This document shows, in pieces, positions 57,701 through 64,000 of a DNA stretch of 64,000 nucleotides; the first letter of the stretch is position 1; each line of letters opens with the position of its first letter. The translations under genes and the position numbers were made by a program. The stretch is from Combretum micranthum (taxonomy: Eukaryota; Streptophyta; Magnoliopsida; Myrtales; Combretaceae). The notes beneath the pieces are model-generated. The model was not told the DNA's origin. It made no database searches and saw nothing but the letters and a program-made list of their open reading frames with translations. The stretch lies in NCBI GenBank assembly GCA_024138025.1, contig JAMXBD010002488.1, positions 124,001-188,000 on the forward strand. Reading direction: 5' to 3'.

Positions 57701-58157
57701 TGGGTAGTGTGTAGTGCAGGTTGTACTTATGAATAGTAGACAAGACATCTACTTTACCGATTGTAACGAAAACACGAAAAAAGCTATAACTGTAATTTTT
57801 ATAACCTGAAAAATTATAAAATTGATATTTTTGGAATCCTTATAAAATTACGGTTCTAATGAATATTCCGGAACATTTTTCTGAGTTTGTGGTCCCGGAG
57901 CACGCTTTTCTGTAGATGAGCTCGGGAAGGCCCGGAATTGAAAAATTCCTGTATTTAAAACTTTCAAAGGTCTAAAATATACTTTAGAATGATAATTCAT
58001 ATTCATTTACTTTATAAAACTTCTTTTATTATGAAACCGAAGGAAAGCCGGATTTAGGATTCCTAAGCTCCTCTCACTAGACTTAAGCTGAACCGGATTA
58101 GGGTTTCACTTTTCAACTCCCGGGGTTTTCTTAACTACTGAGATTACCGGGTTTACA
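54757..58157 (-). mobile_element. 5' LTR of the chromovirus right copy
   Basis: Plus ends are TGTCACGCCC and CCGGGTTTACA, 3401 bp, colinear with 44623-48036 and highly similar, with an excess of short deletions. TATA box near 57450-57460, mini-exon 55774-55842, hairpins 55263-55312, (GT)n near 57562-57578. The outer flank CTTAT (58158-58162) has no testable partner because the far LTR is truncated. Confidence 0.92.
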
Positions 58158-59689
58158 CTTATGGCTTGAATATAGAGAGAGATTATGGAGGGAAAAAGGG
58201 ATTTGTAGTCTAAATTTGTATCTCCCTATGTGGTAGACTAGACAATCAGATAATGATGCTTGGTGATATAAATGGTGGCAAAAATTTTGTTAAAACACGT
58301 TTAACATAGTATGGTTTGTGCAATGAAAAATTTTATGGCATATGGGAAATAAAAAATTCATCACTATATTGCAATTTCGCTACTACTTGTTTAAATTATG
58401 TGATATTTGGGGTAATGCCAAGATGCACTTGTTCATACTTCTTACTTTCATGCAATAAGATAGCTAGTGTTAAAGATTAGGGAGTAAATTTTTCATGATT
58501 TTAATCTTGGATGGAGTTTTATATCCAAAATATTGATCTTAATTTGTGTTCATATAAATTGATAATTAGATGTAAGTCCCTCAATATAAAAAGGGGGTAG
58601 GGTGTGTAGCTTGTCATATGACTATACCAAATATGGATTCATGAAGGCATATAACTTGCTAATAATAAACATAAGGAAACAATCATAACTTAACACACAT
58701 GTCACAATAGCTCCATCGGGTGATGCTCAACTAGGTTATCTCTAACATGTATGAGACAATTGAAAAGTTTACATAACAAGTCTTCTAACATGATGCAAGT
58801 CATAGAGTCCACCTCATATACACAAAAACATTGGAAATCAACATTATACTAATTAGAGTCTTTACCTTGATAAACCACCAAACTAGATCATGTGCCATTC
58901 GTGTAGTCATTAATATTTTTATCCTCCCTTTAGTTCATCACTATATCATAGTAAGAAAAAATTGAATGCTAAAACACCATTACCTTAACATAAAAGGATA
59001 AAGGAAAGAGTTGGAGCCTAGTACGGTAATACTAAAAGCACATGCTTGTGTATAAATAGTCATCTAACCAAATATAATCACTTAATACTAATGTAGCAAG
59101 CAAAAATTATATTATCTTAGACTATAAGCTTGCAACCATCACATGGATAACTTAGTTTTCTGAGACACTGTATATATATAAACATATATATGATATTAGA
59201 TACTCCCTAAGATCCAAGAGTTAAGAGTCACTAATAATTACCTGCATCCTATCTAAATGCAATTTCGCATAGGGACTTGCCAAATACAAGACCATATTAG
59301 TAGCATTGGCACTCTTGACTTACTAAGCAGTCAAGTACAAGTAACAAACATATTTATATTGTACAAGTAGTTAAGCTCATTTAAGTCATTAACCTAAACT
59401 TACACAACCATCAAGCATGGTATCCACGTACCTTAAATGTCAACTTAACTAGTAACTAATAATCTACAACTTTTATAATCAGGTTTGAGAAGCACTGAAG
59501 TATTTAGAATCACTAATCATTTCCTAATGCTTTCTATTATTCATATTTTTAATATACTTGCACATATACTACCAATATGTTAAGGCTTAGAATTGAAAAC
59601 CGTATTGAATTCAAGTTGTAAAGTAAAGATTTTGAATTTAAAATTATTAATTTAAATTAGTAAATCACATGGATAATTTAAATTGAAAA
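58158..59689. other. Unassigned AT-rich sequence
   Basis: No open frame of note, no LTR ends and no repeats except a (TA)n-rich stretch near 59168-59190. It could be host intergenic DNA or the inside of an older degraded element. Confidence 0.4.
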
Positions 59690-60914
59690 GGACCTGTTAC
59701 ACCCTTATAAGGTATCTTAGTAGTAACGATACATCATATAACTAACTGAGGCTTCCAAGAAGTTACATGAGTACTATATAACTAACATGCCTCGTGCCAT
59801 GGACGAATATAATAGGATCAAAAGTTGATTAGAACAAAAAAAAAAATATTGCATATATATAAGCCATAAGCAAAGATAATACAAAGTCTAAGTCATCACA
59901 TAATTATTACATCTTCGGTCTTCAAAGGCTTTACCATAACACTTCTACAAAAGAACTTAAAAGAAATACAAAACATAACTTATACTATTACAAACATTAA
60001 ATGCTAGGTCTCCATTACAAAAGTAAGGTCTTCCTTCAACTCAAGATTACATAATTCCAATTTATACCCTAACTCCCACACCTGGTCTTGGTCTTGTTCT
60101 TGGTCTTAGTCTTCTTGCTTATATACCTGTAAAACAATAATCTAAAGGGGTGTGAGCATGATAAGCTCAATGAATAACATAATCTTAACATAATTCACTA
60201 ATATCAAACAAGTCCAGTTAACAATCATATGCGATGCATTCATCAAACATATGTTATAAACATGGTTTGGATAAGTGGAATCCAAACCTATGGGGATTTA
60301 TGCCCTCCCTAGTGGTTAAAGGATTAGTTAAATAATTCATACTCATGAGAATCTCCAAAACTAAAAAAAAAAAAAAAAAAAAACACTTTTCAAACTCCTT
60401 TACTATTTATAAATATATAATACATACTCTCCACTTTTAGAACTTAGAAATCCCCACTAAGTATTAATACTCTAAAGCCAATTCCAACACAGGTAACCTC
60501 CTTCGAAGCATACTTAGTTCCTATGAAGCTGACAACCCTATGTTAACCTTGACCAGATTTAATGGACTCATCAAAGCATTATCATATAATTGAAATATTA
60601 ATACGTGACGTGAATACCATGTTAATGCATATATGCTGTCATGTAATGCATGCCAGTTTAAGTTTTAGGGTCTGATAAACTTTATCCCATATTGTTTTGT
60701 GGTCACTTCAACTTCAGACAATCATCAATTCAAGCTACACAATCATTATCAAGCAAGTACTTGTCACTTTGAGTATTAAACTTGTAATTCATTCTTACAA
60801 CATATAGCATACAAGATTTCCTAAACACATACATTTGTTCCATTTCAATTCTATTTGTACTATGTTCCACTACTTTACAATCACAAGTAATGTAAAAAGA
60901 TTTAAGTTACTCAC

Positions 60915-60978
60915 CCTTGCATATTGCCTCAATTGTCATAATAATCACTTGGGAAATCTGGATCTTGATTTAAGGTTT
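60915..60978 (-). other. Candidate LTR mini-exon ending NQDPDFPSDYYDN-stop
   Basis: On the minus strand CTCATAG precedes 60978 and GGTGAGT follows 60915. TGA is at 60929-60931. The codons for D-Y-Y-D are GAT TAT TAT GAC here against GAC TAC TAC GAC in element A. Confidence 0.45.
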
Positions 60979-61069
60979 CTATGAGATAAAGTGACTCATA
61001 TTACTAAAGATCTAACATGGCAAAAATAAGAAAACAAGGTTTAAGATTTATATGGGGTGCATAAGAAGA

Positions 61070-61350
61070 TCATTGGTTAATACGCCCCTCACACGCCCTG
61101 TATGGAAGGGCGTATGTAATAGACAAAGGAACAAGAGCCACTACACCCCATATCACACCCAGTATAAAAGGGTGTATTTGATGAGGTTAGGCACATAAGC
61201 CACCATACCCCATTGCTACGCCTCATATAGAGGGGCATATCCAACCAGACATGGATATAGAGGCCGCCACATCCCGTACCATGCCTCGTATCGAGGGACG
61301 AATCCGCCTAGAATGGCACACAAAATGTGTCATGCCCTTTGCCACGCCCA
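61070..61350 (-). repeat. GC-rich imperfect tandem repeat of about 63 bp in solo LTR
   Basis: Units contain GCCACnnnnCCC and a short inverted word such as ACGCCC/GGGCGT (61096-61116). The unit size and place match the 9350-9525 array, although the sequences differ. Confidence 0.6.
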
Positions 61351-62404
61351 TACGAAGATGTAAGCAAACACAGTTCCAAACATCACAATTTTTACACGTT
61401 TTAGCCAACTTCAAAGGGCTTATTACCATCAAATAAACTATAACATCAACATATAAGACTTATATCCATGTCTTTCACCTTCATACCATTCAATAGTCTA
61501 TTGTTCTCAACATCAGCCAACACAGCAAAGTACTCCATAACATCCATGCTTTAGGACTTTAAACCATAACTTCCTAACTCGACATCACAAATCTAACATC
61601 AAAATTCATAACAATCTTATATATACCGGCAACTAACAAGAACTCTAACCTATACTTACATACCTTATAAAATTAATAAGGCAAAAGAATAGATGTATCT
61701 TACTTATATGAGTCTTAGCTTGATGATAGCAGCTTAACTTGATTTTTCTTATTGATTTAAGAAGGGAAATTGGAAGATAATTGTAGTATGTGTGTTTATG
61801 AAATATGTTGGATACAAGAGAAGAGGAGGAGGAGTGATTCCTGTCAAAACAGAGGATAATTATGCACATATATATATATATATATATATAAAGTGAAACT
61901 TTGACTTTCAAGGCGATTGAAAGTTATTGTGTATCTGTGGTTACATCATAGGTATGGTGGCATTAAAGGCTTAAATTTGTAGAAATTAAGCTTAGTTTAG
62001 GTATTAACATGAGCTTGATTTAAAGCACAAATTGTCTTCTACACATCTAAAGCATTAAATTTAACAATTACTTGAAATCAATGCAAAGTTTGATAAATTT
62101 GGTTTGTAAATTCTATTTAATTAGAAAATTCCTTATAAAAATCTATATTGATATTCTTTATAAAATACGAGTTAAGTTTTTGGAATTCAAATTTCCAAAA
62201 GAATTTGAAAACATAAATTAATTGATAAACAACTTGAAATGACTCAATTAAAATTTAAGTTTCTATTCTTACATGAACCATTTTACAAAAACCATTGTAA
62301 ATGAAATTTATTCAATGTACCTTCATTTAAATTATATTAAACTTTATTGATTTAAAATATATTCTCTAATTTAAATTATGTAAAAACTTGGGGGTTGCAG
62401 GACC

Positions 62405-63340
62405 AAATTAAAGTAATTAGAACAGGGAGAAAACATGTGTAACATGGGTAGACTGGCTAGGCATTGACCTTAAGCGAGCATAGTTTTAACATGGACTAGT
62501 GAGTCGATCAAGAAGGGGAATGTTGTGCCAAAAAATTTGTTGCACCTTCTTATTTATGCAATCTCACACCGACTCGCTAATATGTCTTTAGTTTACAAAA
62601 CCTTTAATTAAATATTCCCAAACTCCTCCAAACATTTATTTTTTATATAAATAGTTGCAACACTAAAATAGAGTACAATAAACGAAAGCCCTTCTTTTCT
62701 TTTATTTACGTTCCTCCCAAATTCATGGCTCACATACCTGGCTCAATAAGAAACGTCTCCACCTGCTGCCAACAGTCTTTCTTCGGAATTATATTGAATG
62801 GGTCGATCCTCCCCTCCTGTTTGTTTTAGCAACTTATCCTAAGGTCTCCTTGCCAAACATCAATCCTTAACCAATCATTCATAATCAAGTGATTTCTAAC
62901 ACTTTTCAATGACCCAAAGTACTGATTAAATCATGGATACACAAAAATTCTCAAAGATACTTGATTTCATTCTTGATTTGACTCCTCTTTCAGCTAAGCC
63001 ATCAAAACCTAGTCTCAACACCATATCATGATGCTTGAACACAAGTATGATATTAATCAACATTTTTAGACTAAAGAACACCTAAACTCACTAAAGAAGG
63101 ACATGAACTTCTTACAACTTTGTTGCTTCCTTTTTTTTTTTTTTTTGCCATAACTTTGTTGCTTCATCATATGTTAAAACGCTAAGGTTCTAGAATTGCC
63201 AAAAATTCTTCTTTTAAGGCATTTCTCTTTTAAAGAATCAACATAAGCAAAAGAAATTTCCCTAGCTAGGGTTACCTTGATGGAAGTCAATCGTTATGGA
63301 AGGGGTTTCTCTTGATTGGGAAGAAGGAGGAAAAGATAAG
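62405..63340 (+). other. Unassigned sequence with a TATA box and a 34-codon frame
   Basis: TATATAAATA lies near 62646-62656. About 70 bp later an ATG (62725) opens a frame of 34 codons ending TAG at 62827-62829, without known motif. A T16 run lies at about 63131-63146. Either a small gene, a pseudogene end or chance. Confidence 0.2.
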
Positions 63341-63344
63341 ATCC

Positions 63345-63545
63345 AGTTAAACCTCCACAAATTAATACTTGATAGATTAATAATCTCTCTAAAGTAATAT
63401 TTTTTTTCCAATCCTAACTTGGGCCACTTTACAAAATTAGTAATTTTAATAAATTAATAAGATAATAATCTTTAGGATGACATTTACATAATCTATAGTC
63501 TAATCAAATCATAAATTAATTATTCTCTAAGGTTACAAACATAAC
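63345..63545. mobile_element. Possible MITE-like repeat
   Basis: GTTAAACCTCCACAAATTAAT at the left and, in reverse complement, TTGTAACCTTAGAG with AATTAAT at the right are imperfect inverted ends. The inside is AT-rich with CTTGGGCCACTTT. The type resembles short non-autonomous DNA elements common in plants, from memory only. Confidence 0.25.
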
Positions 63546-63599
63546 ACTACTGATAGTTATACAGATTTAAGAAAATAATAAAAAGAAGATCAAAATTTG

Positions 63600-63834
63600 G
63601 TGGAATTTAGAATACCTCCCCTTTACTGACCTGTATGTATTTATATACAAAACAAGAAACTATACAAGGAAACTAACTAAGAAAGATGCATGATTATAGG
63701 AATACAATAAGGAAGCAATAAGAATGAGTTGACCATGAATTAAGGAGGCCAGCTAATAATATCAAGGCAATATTACTGTTGACCATGAATTAAGGAGGCC
63801 AACTAATAATATAAAGGCTATATTACTATTGATA
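63600..63834 (-). mobile_element. 3' LTR of a second copia element (left boundary uncertain)
   Basis: It lies just beyond a copia polypurine tract and contains a TATATAAATA box on the minus strand (63638-63647). Its left end was not located with certainty. Confidence 0.5.
63728..63827. repeat. Tandem duplication of 50 bp in copia LTR
   Basis: GTTGACCATGAATTAAGG starts at 63728 and again at 63778; the copies differ at a few positions. They lie directly before the polypurine tract on the plus map. Confidence 0.85.
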
Positions 63835-63998
63835 TCCCCCTCAAATTGATGCTAGGTGTCTACAAGCATCAACTTGGAAATTAGATACTGGTGTCGTGCA
63901 GATGTCATGGATTTGGTAAGCAAATATGCAATTTGGTCTTGAGAAGGCACATGATGAAGTTGGAGAATTTGGTCTTGCACAAGTTCACGAATATAGTG
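63835..63998 (-). pseudogene. C-terminal RNase H of a second copia element, with polypurine tract
   Basis: The minus frame begins HYIRELVQDQILQLHHV and contains PSQDQIAYLLTKSM, the copia RNase H ending (usually ADIFTK). The stop is at 63852-63854. AATTTGAGGGGGATAT follows as polypurine tract (about 63835-63848). The rest of pol lies right of the window. Confidence 0.75.
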
Positions 63999-64000
63999 GC

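Larger units (their letters stand above)
59695..62399 (-). mobile_element. Solo LTR with GGACC duplication, relative of element A's LTR
   Basis: Plus ends are TGTTACACCC and GGGGGTTGCA, 2705 bp, with perfect GGACC at 59690-59694 and 62400-62404. It shares layout with the LTR 7951-10571: AAG-GTATGTAAG donor-like near 61652-61665, mini-exon 60915-60978, GGGTGAGT donor, GGGAGGGCATAAATCCC near 60295-60312, and a TTTTACAG acceptor near 60125. Poly-A at about 60363-60382 and (TA)n near 61870-61890. Confidence 0.92.

Noticed and set aside
58158..59689. Host gene in the unassigned stretch
   Set aside because: No frame longer than chance, no splice-linked coding segments and no recognisable motif on either strand.

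Overview
This window is a block of plant heterochromatin-like DNA. It is AT-rich and consists almost entirely of LTR retrotransposons and their relics inserted into one another. I see no conventional host protein-coding gene, no rRNA or tRNA gene and no CRISPR. The evidence for a plant is Ty3/gypsy chromoviruses with an integrase-linked chromodomain, Ty1/copia elements with plant-type polypurine tracts, initiator-Met-tRNA primer sites, and unusually long LTRs (2.6-4.3 kb). The species cannot be read from the sequence.

Layout. (1) 1-10571: a minus-strand Ty3/gypsy element (integrase, RNase H, RT, protease, gag, leader, 5' LTR). It is split between protease and gag by an oppositely oriented solo LTR (2551-6230, duplication GGAAT). 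(2) 10572-16163: the 5' part of a plus-strand gypsy element (end of 5' LTR, primer site, gag, protease, start of RT). (3) about 16640-34888: a heavily decayed plus-strand chromovirus (protease, RT, RNase H, integrase, chromodomain, start of 3' LTR). It is interrupted by solo LTRs at 16769-20123 (GTCGA), 20771-24927 (which contains 22121-24831, AACCC) and 26810-33356 (CAAAT, which contains the antiparallel 29505-33140, GTAAA). (4) about 34888-41462: a minus-strand copia fragment whose 3' LTR holds a 4.3 kb solo LTR (34941-39264, ACATG). (5) about 41484-58157: a minus-strand Tekay/Del-like chromovirus array, LTR - extra ORF - gag - pol - LTR - extra ORF - truncated LTR. (6) 58158-64000: unassigned sequence, a solo LTR (59695-62399, GGACC), and the 3' end of a second copia element at the right edge.

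The most interesting signal is inside the LTRs. LTRs that are otherwise strongly diverged share an exon/intron-like architecture. Each has a polypyrimidine-YAG acceptor, a mini-exon of about 60-70 nt, a GTGAGT-type donor, an intron of roughly 0.7 kb, and a TTGTTGCAG-like acceptor. In most copies the mini-exon reads as 15 codons ending Asp-Tyr-Tyr-Asp-stop, with mainly synonymous Y/Y changes. The following intron carries two adjacent hairpins whose stems change sequence but keep pairing, in at least seven LTRs. Just upstream of the hairpins lies a minisatellite whose unit differs between families. The gag frames of three elements lack an AUG and start behind a shared AACAG-AC acceptor, which points to spliced leaders. 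The right-hand chromovirus also carries an extra acidic ORF with a basic motif upstream of gag, present in two copies.

All coding regions are broken by stops, frameshifts or lost catalytic residues, so nothing here looks able to move by itself. Some indels, especially at 53.5-57 kb, may be consensus errors in the assembly.
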